From: Episyrphus balteatus
Taxonomy: Eukaryota; Arthropoda; Insecta; Diptera; Syrphidae
Length of the DNA: 64,000 nt
NCBI RefSeq assembly: GCF_945859705.1
Contig: NC_079135.1
Location: forward strand, 79,616,253-79,680,252
Direction: 5' to 3'
Shown in pieces: positions 22,899 to 32,868 of the stretch (position 1 is its first letter; every line of letters starts with the position of its first letter). Under the pieces are notes generated by a model that worked only from the letters and a program-made list of their open reading frames with translations, did not search any database and had not been told where the DNA came from. Made by a program: the position numbers and the translations under genes.

Positions 22899-23800
22899 TT
22901 TGCTAGAGTGTTTTTGTTGTATATTTTTTTTTAAATTTTTAATTCTTTAATTTTAAACTTAAGTATAGGTATTAAAAGGTATTTTATTGTTATTTATATG
23001 AAACCACACACACACGCACACACTATGTGTCATTCATTGTTGTTTTTGTTGTTCCGAATTGAAATGTATATCTCGAACAGCTAATTATTTGCATTGTCCT
23101 TACGCTGCATTGTCCCAGACGCACAAAAAGTCCTCACACCCGTTTTTGTTGGTGAGATATCAAATTCGCTTATTGATTTTTCAATCCTCATTTTCTTTTG
23201 TTTACCGACTTTATTTATATTTTAATTTTTTTTCTTGCTGTTGTTTTGTTTTTATATTAAAGGATATTTTTTTTTTTAAAGAGGCATCAGCATTCATCGG
23301 AATGAAAGTAATTAGAATGTTCATGCACACCATGTGCTTGGTCAAACAACAAACAAAGGAACACATTCATTGTGGGTCTTGGGTGAACTCCCGCAAATTT
23401 TTCACCCTAAATTTTATCTTTTCAGAACTGGGTATGTAGGATTTTTTTTTAGGAAAATATTGGTTGCATTTTAGCGGAGTTAAAGTGTGAGAAGAAGGAT
23501 TTTGTTTATCAATATTAAGTTTTTATTTATATTAAGTTTACTTTGTTACTATTTTATTACTTATTTATGTAGGTATATTTAATTGAAATTTTGGAACAAG
23601 AACTAGGAGTGCTAAGTGAAGTGAATAATGTACTTGGAACAACAGACGCGACAGGACTTCCACGAAAACTTCTACATACTGTTAATATCCACATTTAGCT
23701 CGTTGTCCTTTTGCACAAAAGGATTTTCGAGAATGCGCAATGGAAGAATGCAGGATTATGATAGGGTAAATTGGCAAGTTCAATATTAAAATGTAAACTC
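22899..23800. other. Upstream region of TMEM198
   Basis: Probably the TMEM198 promoter and 5' UTR. Holds a short CA tract (23005-23023) and T-rich DNA. The open stretch at 23059-23439 begins without ATG and looks random. Near its left end the array flank has AAATTGGCAAGTT (about 23769), similar to a motif in the array's switch blocks. Confidence 0.5.
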
Positions 23801-23988
23801 GTTATGTTTAGCAGTTGTTTCCTGTTCGTTAGTTTTGAGTGACCGCACCATCAAACAATTTTTCCGTCCCGACCATCTCCAACGAACGCATCGTTATGTT
23901 GCATCCCTACACAATGCACGATTATTAGATATCTAAGGCTCATTTCCTTATATGAAACATAAATTTAAATCTTACATGTGCCAGACTT
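23801..23988 (+). repeat. 190-bp block, copy 1 (leftmost)
   Basis: Begins GTTATGTTTAGCAGTTG and ends CATGTGCCAGACTTG, directly followed by the 11-bp array. It is the most divergent copy (GTTATG for GTTATA, TTTCCTG for TTTCCAG), as expected for an edge copy. No coding potential. Confidence 0.85.
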
Positions 23989-24205
23989 GTCCCGGACGTA
24001 TCCCGGGCGTGTCCCGGACATGTCCCAGACGTGTCCCGGACATATCCCGGACGTGTCCCGGACATATCCCGGACGTGTCCCGGACGTATCCCGGACATGT
24101 CCCGGCCGTGTCCCGGACATGTCCGGCCGTTTGTCGGACATGTCCCGGACGTGTCCCGGACATGGCCCGGACATGTCTCGAAAATGTCCCGGACATGTCC
24201 CGGAC

Positions 24206-24310
24206 ATCCGGGACATGTAAATTGGCAAATTGACATGTCCGGGACACGTCCGATACATATCCTGGACGTGTCCCGGGCCATGTCCGGGACACATCTGGGA
24301 CATGTCCGAA
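24206..24310. repeat. Array switch block 1
   Basis: The array reads GTCCCGGAC up to GGACATCCGGGACATG, then the AT-rich AAATTGGCAAATT, then continues as GTCCGGGAC (reverse sense) until about CCGAAACACGTCCCGG, where forward sense resumes. The same ~105-bp arrangement recurs at 25686-25800 and 26676-26780. It marks a small inverted segment propagated with the array. Confidence 0.75.
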
Positions 24311-25685
24311 ACACGTCCCGGACGTGTCCCGGACATGTCCCGGATGTGTCCTGGACATGTCCCGGACATGTCCCGGATGTGTCCCGGACATGTCCCGGAC
24401 TTGTCCCGGAAATGTCCCGGACATGTCCCGGATGTGTCCCGGACATGTCCCAGATATGTCCCGGACATGTCCCGGACGTGTCCCGGACATGTCCCGGACG
24501 TGTCCCGGACATGTCCCGGACGTGTCCCGGACATGTCCCGGACGTGTCCCGGACATGTCCCAGACGTGTCTCGGACATGTCCCGGACGTGTCCCGGACAT
24601 GTCCCGGACGTGTCCCGGACATGTCCCGGACGTGTCCCGGACATGTCCCGGACGTGTTTCGGACATGTCCCAGATGTGTCCCGGACATGTCCCGGAAGTG
24701 TCCCGGACATGTCCCGGAAGTGTCCCGGACATGTCCCGGACGTGTCCCGGACATGTCCCGGACGTATTTCGGACATGTCCCAGATGTGTCCCGGACATGT
24801 CCCGGAAGTGTCCCGGACATGTCCCGGATGTGTCCTGGACATGTCCTGGACATGTCCTGGACATGTCCCGGATGTGTCCCGGACATGTCCCGGACTTGTC
24901 CCGGACTTGTCCCGGAAATGTCCCGGACATGTCCCGGATGTGTCCCGGACATGTCCCAGATATGTCCCGGACGTGTCCCGGACATGTCCCGGACGTGTCC
25001 CGGACATGTCCCGGACGTGTCCCGGACATGTCCCAGACGTGTCTCGGACATGTCCCAGATGTGTCCCGGAAATGTCCCGGACGTGTCCCGGACATGTCCC
25101 GGACGTGTCCCGGACATGTCCCGGACGTGTTTCGGACATGTCCCAGATGTGTCCCGGACATGTCCCGGACGTGTCCCGGACATGTCCCGGACGTGTCCCG
25201 GACATGTCCCGGACGTGTTTCGGACATGTCCCAGATGTGTCCCGGACATGTCCCGGACGTGTCCCGGACATGTCCCGGACGTGTCCCGGACATGTCCCGG
25301 ACGTGTCCCGGACATGTCCCGGACGTGTCCCGGACATGTCCCGGACGTGTTTCGGACATGTCCCGGACGTGTTTCGGACATGTCCCAGATGTGTCCCGGA
25401 CATGTCCCGGACGTATCCCGGACATGACCCGGCCGTGTCCCGGACGTGTCTCGGACATGTCCCGGATGTGTCCTGGACATGTCCCGGACATGTCCCGGAT
25501 GTGTCCTGGACATGTCCCGGACATGTCCCGAACGTGTCCCGGAAATGTCCCGGACATGTCCCGGATGTGTCCCGGACATGTCCCGGACATGTCCCGGACG
25601 TGTCCCGGACATGTCCCGGACATGTCCCGGACGTGTCCCGGACATGTCCCGGACATGTCCCGGACATGTCCCGGACATGACCCGG

Positions 25686-25800
25686 ACATCCGGGACATGC
25701 AAATTGGCAAATTGATATGTCCGGGACACGTCCGGGACATGTCCTGGACGTGCCCCGGGCCATGTCCGGGACACATCTGGGACATGTCCGAAACACGTCC
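25686..25800. repeat. Array switch block 2
   Basis: Same arrangement as at 24206: CATCCGGGACATGC, AAATTGGCAAATT, then reversed units including GTGCCCCGGGCCATG, then CCGAAACACGTCCCGG back to forward sense. Confidence 0.75.
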
Positions 25801-26223
25801 CGGACGTGTCCCGGACATGTCCCGGACGTGTCCCGGACATGTCCCGGACGTGTCCCGGACATGTCCCGGACGTGTCCCGGACATTTCCCGGACATGTCTA
25901 GGACATGTCCCGGACATGTCCCGGACATGTACCGTACATGTCCCGGACATGTCCTGGACGTGTCCCGGACATGTCCCGGACGTGTCCCGGACGTGTCCTT
26001 GACATGTCCCGGACGTGTCCCGGACATGTCCCGGACATGTCTCGGACATGTCTCGGACGTGTCGCGGACATGTCCCGGACATGTCACGGACGTGTCCCGG
26101 GCATGTCCCGAACGTGTCCCGGACATATCCCGGATGTGTCCCGGACATGTACCGGACATGGGCCGGACATGTCCCGGACATGGCCCGAACATGTCCCGGA
26201 CGTGTCCCGGACATGTCCCGGAC

Positions 26224-26412
26224 GTTATATTTAGCAGTTGTTTCCAGTTCGTTAGTTTTGAGTGACCGCATCATCAAACAATTTTTCCGTCCCGACCATC
26301 TCCAACGAACGCATCGTGATGTTTTATCCCTACACAATGCACGATTATTAGATATCTAAGGCTCATTTCCTTATATGAAACATAAATTTAAATCTTACAT
26401 GTGCCAGACAAG
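26224..26412 (+). repeat. 190-bp block, copy 2
   Basis: Runs from GTTATATTTAGCAG to GTGCCAGACAAG between two sub-arrays. Contains CGTGATGTTTTATCCC where copies 1 and 4 have CGTTATGTTGCATCCC, so at least two subtypes exist. Confidence 0.85.
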
Positions 26413-26675
26413 ACATGTCCCGGACATGTCCTGGACGTGTTCCGGACATGTCCCGGACGTGTTCCGGACATGTCCCGGACATGTCTCGGACGTGTCCCGT
26501 GTTCCGGACATGTGCCGGACATGTCCCGGACAGATGTGTCCCGGACATGTCCCGGACGTATCCCGGACATGTCCCGGCCGTGTCCCGGACATGTCCGGCC
26601 GTTTGTCGGACATGTCCCGGACGTGTCCCGGACATGTTCCGGACATGGCCCGGACATGTCTCGGACATGTCCCGG

Positions 26676-26780
26676 ACATCCGGGACATGCAAATTGGCAA
26701 ATTGATATGTCCGGGACACGTCCGGGACATGTCCTGGACGTGCCCCGGGCCATGTCCGGGACACATCTGGGAATGTCCGA
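26676..26780. repeat. Array switch block 3
   Basis: Third copy of the CATCCGGGACATGC / AAATTGGCAAATT / reversed-unit arrangement. Here forward sense is not re-established, because an inverted 190-bp block follows. A base is missing near GGGAATGTCC relative to block 2. Confidence 0.75.
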
Positions 26781-26809
26781 AACACGTCCAGGACATGTCC
26801 GGGACATGT

Positions 26810-26919
26810 CTTGTCTGGCACATGTAAGATTTAAATTTATGTTTCATATAAGGAAATGAGCCTTAGATATCTAATAATCGTGCATTGTGTAGGGATAAAA
26901 CATCACGATGCGTTCGTTG
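26810..26919 (-). repeat. 190-bp block, copy 3 (inverted, partial)
   Basis: Reverse complement of the last ~110 bp of the block, from CTTGTCTGGCACATG to CGATGCGTTCGTTG. The remaining part (TTAGCAGTTG..CCATCTC) is absent and CGTTGTCCCGGAC follows at once, so the copy is truncated at the CAACGAACG boundary. Confidence 0.85.
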
Positions 26920-26932
26920 CGTTGTCCCGGAC

Positions 26933-27121
26933 GTTATATTTAGCAGTTGTTTCCAGTTCGTTAGTTTTGAATGACCGCACCATCAAACAATTTTTTCGTT
27001 CCGACCATCTCCAACGAACGCATCGTTATGTTGCATCCCTACACAATGCACGATTATTAGATATCTAAGGCTCATTTCCTTATATGAAACATAAATTTAA
27101 ATCTTACATATGCCAGACAAG
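26933..27121 (+). repeat. 190-bp block, copy 4
   Basis: Full-length forward copy, GTTATATTTAGCAG to ATGCCAGACAAG, only 13 bp after the inverted copy. Of the CGTTATGTTGCATCCC subtype, like copy 1. Confidence 0.85.
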
Positions 27122-27845
27122 ACATGTCCCGGACATGTCCCGAACATGTCCCGGACGCCGGACGTGTCCCGGACATGTCCCAGATGTGTCCCAGACATAT
27201 CCCGGACGTGTCCCGGACATGTCCCGGACGTGTGCCGGACATGTCCCGGACATGTCCCGGACGTGTTTCGGACATGTCCTGGATGTGTCCCGGACATGTC
27301 CCGGACATGTCCCCGACGTGTCTCGGACATGTCCCGGACGTGTCCCGAACATGTCCCGGACGTGTCCCGGACATGTCCCGGACATGTCCCGGACATGTCC
27401 CGGACATGTACCGTACATGTCCGGGACATGTCCTGGACGTGTCCCGGACATGTCCCGGACGTGTCCTTGACATGTCCCGGACGTGTCCCGGACATGTCCC
27501 GGACGTGTCCCGGACATGTCCCGGACATGTCCCGGACATGTCTCGGACATGTCCCGGACATGTCTCGGACATGTCTCGGACGTGTCGCGGACATGTCCCG
27601 GACATGTCACGGACGTGTCCCGGACATGTCACGGACGTGTCCCGGACATGTCACGGACGTGTCCCGGGCATGTCCCGAACGCGTCCCGGACATATCCCGG
27701 ATGTGTCCCGGACATGTACCGGACATGGGCCGGACATGTCCCGGACATGGACCGGACATGTCCCGGACATGGCCCGGACATGTCCCGGACATGGCCCGGA
27801 CATGTCCCGGACGTGTCCCGGACATGTCCCGGACATGTCCCGGAC

Positions 27846-28034
27846 GTTATATTTAGCAGTTGTTTCCAGTTCGTTAGTTTTGAGTGACCGCATCATCAAA
27901 CAATTTTTCCGTCCCGACCATCTCCAACGAACGCATCGTGATGTTTTATCCCTACACAATGCACGATTATTAGATATCTAAGGCTCATTTCCTTATATGA
28001 AACATAAATTTAAATCTTACATGTGCCAGACAAG
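27846..28034 (+). repeat. 190-bp block, copy 5
   Basis: Full-length forward copy of the CGTGATGTTTTATCCC subtype, nearly identical to copies 2 and 6. Confidence 0.85.
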
Positions 28035-28307
28035 AATTGTCCCGGACATGTCCTGGACGTGTTCCGGACATGTCCCGGACGTGTTCCGGACATGTCCCGG
28101 ACATGTCTCGGACGTGTCCCGTGTTCCGGACATGTCCCGGACATGTGCCGGACATGTCCCGGACATGTCTCGGACGTGTCGCGGACATGTCCCGGACATG
28201 TCTCGGACGTGTCCCGGGCATGTCCCGAACGTGTCCCGGACATATCCCGGATGTGTCCCGGACATGTCCCGGACATGGCCCGGACATGTCCCGGACATGT
28301 CCCGGAC

Positions 28308-28495
28308 GTTATATTTAGCAGTTGTTTCCAGTTCGTTAGTTTTGAGTGACCGCATCATCAAACAATTTTTCCATCCCGACCATCTCCAACGAACGCATCG
28401 TGATGTTTTATCCCTACACAATGCACGATTATTAGATATCTAAGGCTCATTTCCTTATATGAAACATAAATTTAAATCTTACATTTGCCAGACAA
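28308..28495 (+). repeat. 190-bp block, copy 6
   Basis: Full-length forward copy, same subtype as copies 2 and 5 with small changes (TTTTTCCATCCC, CATTTGCCAGACAAG). The preceding sub-array is the shortest full one (273 bp). Confidence 0.85.
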
Positions 28496-29387
28496 GGCAT
28501 GTCCCGGACATGTCCTGGACGTGTTCCGGACAGGTCCCGGACGTGTCCCGGACATGTCCCGGACATGTCTCGGACGTGTTCCGGACATGTCCCGGACGTG
28601 TCCCGGACATGTCCCGGACATGTCTCGGACGTGTCCCGGACATGTCCCGGACATGTCTCGGACGTGTCCCGGACATGTCCCGGACATGTCTCGGACGTGT
28701 CCCGGACATGTCCCGGACATGTCCCGGATGTGTTTCGAACATGTCCCGGACGTGTCTCGGACATGTCCCGGACGTGTTTCGGACATGTCCCGGACGTGTC
28801 CCGGACATGTCCCGGACATGTCCCGGACATGTCCCGGACATGTCCCGGACATGTCCCGGACGTGTCCCGGACATTTCCCGGACATGTCTCGGACCTGTCC
28901 CGGACATGTCCCGGACGTGTCCCGGACATGTCCCGGACGTGTCCCGGACATGTCCCGGACGTGTCCTGGCCATGTCCCGGACGTGTCCCGGACATGTCCC
29001 GGACGTGTCCCGGACATTTCCCGGACATGTCCCGGACGTACCCTTACATTTCCCGGACATGTCTCGGACGTGTCCCGGACATGTCCCGGACGTGTCCCGG
29101 ACATGTCCCGGACGTGTCCCGGACATGTCCCGGACGTGTCCCGGACATGTCTCGGACGTGTCCCGGACATGTCCCGGACGTGTCCCGGACATTTCCCGGA
29201 CATGTCCCGGACGTGTCCCGGACATGTCTCGGACATATCCCGGACATTTCCCGGACATGTCCCGGACGTACCCTTACATTTCCCGGACATGTCCCGAACG
29301 TGTCCCGGACATGTCCCGGACATATCCCGGATGTGTCCCGGACATGGCCCGAACATGTCCCGGACGTGTCCTGGACATGTCCCGGAC

Positions 29388-29578
29388 GTTATATTTAGCA
29401 GTTGTTTCCAGTTCGTTAGTTTTGAGTGACCGCACCATCAAACAATTTTTCCGTCCCGACCATCTCCAACGAACGCATCGTTATGTTTTGCATCCCTACA
29501 CAATGCACGATTATTAGATATCTAAGGCTCATTTCCTTATATGAAACATAAATTTAAATCCTATATGTGCCAGACAAG
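29388..29578 (+). repeat. 190-bp block, copy 7 (rightmost)
   Basis: Forward copy of mixed subtype (CGTTATGTTTTGCATCCC), followed by only ~160 bp of degenerate units that include GTCCCGGAAGT and GTCCGGGACGT. Confidence 0.85.
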
Positions 29579-29821
29579 TCCCGGACATGTGCCAGACTTG
29601 TCCCGGACGTATCCCGGACATGTCCCGGATGCGTCCCGGAAGTGTCCCGGATATGTCCCGGACATGTCCCAGATGTGTCCGGGACGTGTCCCGAACATGT
29701 CCCGGACGTATCCCGGACATGTTCCGTGGGACACTTGGGAGATGTTATTGAAAACCCAACTAAGCCAGATCCTTTACCATTTACAATTAAATATGAGTAG
29801 AAATATGTTTTTCCAAAATGA

Positions 29822-29895
29822 AGATGCGCAAGTTGTGTATCAAGCAATCAAATCGCGCGCGCGATTTGATTGCTTTATACACAACTTGCGCATCT
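29822..29895. repeat. 74-bp near-perfect palindrome
   Basis: Arms AGATGCGCAAGTTGTGTAT.. and ..ATACACAACTTGCGCATCT pair with no spacer around a CGCGCGCGCG core (centre between 29858 and 29859). Only one pair mismatches (C/T near 29841/29876). It can form an uninterrupted 37-bp hairpin stem or cruciform. It lies 83 bp beyond the end of the minisatellite, between the array and a G/T-rich degenerate repeat. Confidence 0.9.
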
Positions 29896-30085
29896 GAAAT
29901 TTTGGGATTTTCGCTCGGAGATTTTTTTTTTTTGAGATTTTTTCCTGGAGATTTTGTCTATACCCAGGTCTGTCTGGGGGATTTTGGCTTTGGGGATTTT
30001 CTCTTTGGGAAAATGGGTTTTGGTCATTCATCACCAACCCGTCCCAGACGTGTCCCGGACTTGTCCCGGATGTGTCCCGGCCAGG
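29896..30085. repeat. Degenerate GGGGATTTT repeats and stray 11-bp units
   Basis: 29900-30020 contains repeated GGGATTTT/GGAGATTTT words at irregular spacing. From 30041 to 30085 three or four array units return (GTCCCAGACGT, GTCCCGGACTT, GTCCCGGATGT). They suggest the array once extended this far and was cut by an insertion around 29740-30040. Confidence 0.6.
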
Positions 30086-30478
30086 ACAAGAGAATTCCAC
30101 AGTCCACACATAAAAAAAACCTTCGCGAAAGTATTGTTTGTTTTCTGTAACTAAAACCATGTTGACTAGTTTAATCGTTCGGTCTTAGAAAAATAAAAGT
30201 ATATACTCTTATTGTGTATTAATGTTTTTATTTTTTTTTATTTAACCAACAAAGCTTTAAAAACCAATTTATTCCTAGAAAATATGCACTTTATGTGCGA
30301 AATATTTTTAAATAATATTTTTAATTAAATTTAGTAATTTATATTTTAATTCAGGTATTCGAGGGCAATGTTAATTGTATTATTTATCTTTGCAGAAATT
30401 ATCACAATATTACTTTTTTTATTTTTTGTTGCATATGGCAGTAGTTTTGTGGCGTATGAGCAATCTATATATTTTTTT
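30086..30478. other. 3' flank of MTFP1
   Basis: AT-rich DNA between the last array units and the MTFP1 stop codon. It probably holds the MTFP1 3' UTR (minus strand). No gene or element was recognised. Confidence 0.5.
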
Positions 30479-31176
30479 TTATTTAAGATATTTGCGATAA
30501 ATTTCATCCATCAAATAGTCCACCAACTTATCGATAGGAGATATTATAAATGGAATCGATGCAAGACCAATTGCAGTAGGAATGTATCTAGCATTGGGTA
30601 CTTTGAAACGTTTCACTAAATAACTTGTACCTTTGGTTAATCTGTTAAAAAATCAAAAATCAAAATTACTTTATTTGATGAGAATATGGTTGTTCCAACC
30701 TATTAATTGTATATCCAGGAATGATAACAGAGGCAAACATTTGCCATGTTAAAACATCTCCAGCCCTAATTGCTACATCTTTATTCGTTGAACCTTGCTT
30801 CTCGTGTGCCTTGATGCCTTTGTCGGCAGTGTCAGCCAGAACATACGCCACTGCAATGCCATACGTTAAATTAACAATATGTTTGGGCCAAAGTTGGCGA
30901 AAGGCTTCGCCCACTTCATTGCTGTAACCTAAACAAAAGAAAGATAAATCGAAATTTTATCTCGTGTTTTACATCATCAAAAATATAATAAACAATCGTC
31001 AAGGGTATGCAGGGACCTTTAGAGATTGAATCGGCAACCACCTTGTTACCGGATGCACTTGATTTATTTCTTTTTAATTAGCATTTTGCAAATTTCTCAT
31101 ACATACCTAAAAAGCGTAAATTACTATCACGGTATATATCATAGGTTTGCTTATTGTTGTTATTATTGTCGGACAT
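30479..31176 (-). CDS. MTFP1: Mitochondrial fission process protein 1 (MTFP1/MTP18)
   Basis: Inner-mitochondrial-membrane protein that promotes mitochondrial fission in animals. Exons: 31176-31107 (MSDNNNNNKQTYDIYRDSN), 30928-30700, 30641-30479; phases 1 and 2; 153 aa, near the family's ~150-170. The family core is intact: RFLGYSNEVGEAFR, WPKHIVNLTYGIAVAYVLAD, KGIKAHEK, DVLTWQMFASVIIPGYTINR and, in exon 3, YLVKRFKVPNARYIPTAIGL then PFIISPIDKLVDYLMD. Three to four hydrophobic segments agree with the known topology. Introns are 178 and 58 bp. The N-terminal Asn run is polymorphic-looking low complexity. It is head-to-head with nod, 2.4 kb away. Confidence 0.94.
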
Positions 31177-31840
31177 TGTAAATTTTTTATAATTGTAATA
31201 TTTTTTTCTTCATAAAGTAGAATCTGGAAGTTGTTACATAAAAGTTTATGAATGAATTCATCAATGAAAAATTGAAAGTAAACACTTTACCTTTGACACA
31301 ATGCAATGGTATGATAGTTTTTATTAAATTGAAGTATTCATTTGTTAGGATATTGTTAAGGAAACACTTTGTTTTATTTAAATAATTTTAAATTTTTAAA
31401 CAAAACTGCAAATTCGAGCAAAACAACAAGGTCAAATAAATAAATATTTTTGTTTGAAGTAGTTGCACTCGAAGTGTCAAAATTGGAGTTTTTTCTTTGG
31501 CTTTAAAAAAGCTGTAGATGGGCTCAATGGGTGAATATTAAATTACCTATCATAACCAAAGTACTTCATGAGCAATTTTTCTGAATATTTCTAATATCAT
31601 GATAGAGTGTTCTTTGGGGTCAAGAATCTTCCCCCAAATACTTTTAAGTACATCTGAATGCATTAAAAGCTAAAAATAAAGCCTTAACAACATTGGCCTA
31701 GTAAGTGAAAAAGTAGAAAAGTGAACATTTTCAAACTTATTGAAGTTATATGTACTTCTTTTGCAGTGTGGAGTATGAAAATTCACTTTTGGAAAAAATG
31801 TAAAAGGGATTTACAGGAAGCGCCATCTAGTGCTCATTAT

Positions 31841-32713
31841 TAGCCCTGTTCTTTTGGAAGGTGGCAAAGCACTACTAGTAGTTTACTAGCGATTTTCAAT
31901 CGAATGCACTTTCAACAAATTCAATACAAATTGTATCTACTCGGGAAGAAGAGCATGAGTAGATGAAAGAGTACTAGATGAACTAAAAGCTGAAACACAA
32001 TCACGCTTTGCCGTCGATTTTGACAACTGCGAAAAGTTCAACTATAGGAAATCTGTGTATCCTCACACAATGACGCTTTTCTTACGTACGCTTTTTTTGA
32101 CAAACGTAAGGAAACGTAAGAAAGCGAGCAAAAGTTCAACCAGACTGAACTTTTGCTCGCTTTCTGACATTTAACAGACATAGTAACAGTCACCCACATT
32201 ATTATTGCGCCAAATGTGAATAAAAAAAAATAAATTATTGCAAAACAATGTGTGTTTTTTTAATTTCTCTATATAGATTTTGCACAAAAAAACGACATCG
32301 AGATATTTTAAATCAAAACAATTTACGTATTAAAAACAAAAAAAATTTAATGATGTTTTAGACTGAGTTTTATTGTTAAAAACAATATATTTTGATTGGT
32401 TTTGTTTTTATAACTATAGGATTAAAGAATAAACAAATTTCTATACATTTTTTAAACACATTAATATCCTTTTTCATTTTTCCACAATTAAACCAAGATA
32501 AAGACTTGGCCCAATAATTTTGTGAGTGACTGTGTTTTTTTTATTTGACAGCAGATTTTATGTTGCAATCAGCTGTTCAAAGTCAAAGTGACAGAATCGC
32601 GCTTTGAGGATTTCTCAACGTAACGCAACGAAGCGACGCCCTAAAGCGTGATTGTGTTTCAGCTTTAAAACATCTACTAGTAGTAAACTACCACCTCCAA
32701 TGGAAGAGGGCTA
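31841..32713. mobile_element. Outer MITE interrupted by another MITE
   Basis: The ends TAGCCCTGTTCTTTTGGAAG and CCAATGGAAGAGGGCTA are inverted, and both arms continue with CTACTAGTAGT and TTTACTA words before meeting the inserted element. Removing the insert leaves about 190 bp. The flanking duplication is unclear. Confidence 0.55.
31987..32665. mobile_element. Harbinger/Tourist-like MITE (AAGCTGAAACAC ends)
   Basis: A 679-bp element with inverted ends AAGCTGAAACACAATCACGC and GCGTGATTGTGTTTCAGCTT, flanked by TAA at 31984-31986 and 32666-32668. It contains an internal hairpin (AGCGAGCAAAAGTTCA / TGAACTTTTGCTCGCT, about 32127-32163). It is inserted in the older element at 31841-32713. Confidence 0.78.
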
Positions 32714-32868
32714 TTGTAAAAGAGTTTTGTTGTAGTATGAACCTACTAAGTGAATTTCTGTGAGTGAACAGTCGCGTGTACATGTGCGCACACATTCTTT
32801 TTGTTTGTTGATAGTTTTACGGACTGGAAAACTTAAATAAATGATGCAGAAAGCTTATTTTTTGTTTT

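Larger units (their letters stand above)
26303..26919. repeat. 617-bp imperfect palindrome within the array
   Basis: The right two-thirds of block 2 plus adjoining units (from CAACGAACGCATCG at 26303) is mirrored by an inverted partial block ending CGATGCGTTCGTTG at 26919. Each arm pairs over about 110 bp of unique sequence and continues into the 11-bp units (GACAAGACATGTCC / GGACATGTCTTGTC). The centre holds switch block 3 (about 26676-26780) offset to one side. This is the only inverted copy of the 190-bp block. Confidence 0.8.
23801..29738. repeat. 11-bp minisatellite array with interspersed 190-bp blocks
   Basis: A ~5.9-kb tandem array in otherwise AT-rich DNA. The unit is GTCCCGGACAT alternating with GTCCCGGACGT, giving a 22-bp dimer. 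Sub-arrays: 23989-26223, 26413-26809, 27122-27845, 28035-28307, 28496-29387, 29579-29738. They are separated by seven copies of a ~190-bp AT-rich block. GTCC-C-GGAC is palindromic apart from its centre, so the reverse strand reads GTCCGGGAC and orientation flips are subtle. As 11 is not a multiple of three, a stop-free unit stays open in every frame; hence reading frames of up to ~790 codons on both strands, encoding 33-bp periodic peptides (GHVRDMSGTCP). These have no codon signal, no introns and no homology I know, and are not genes. A few units persist at 30041-30085. Confidence 0.93.

Noticed and set aside
23059..23439. 126-codon frame upstream of TMEM198
   Set aside because: No initial ATG, T-rich, no recognisable domain; likely the promoter/5' UTR region.
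23940..26337. Frames of 500-790 codons within the 11-bp array as coding genes
   Set aside because: They exist in several frames of both strands at once because the repeat unit is stop-free and 11 bp long. There is no splice, codon or homology support.
23801..29738. CRISPR-like array (repeats with spacers)
   Set aside because: Eukaryotic context; the 190-bp blocks are themselves near-identical rather than unique spacers, and the 11-bp units are directly tandem.
29818..30160. Overlapping 106-110 codon frames on both strands
   Set aside because: Created by the perfect palindrome and the GGGGATTTT repeats; no homology.
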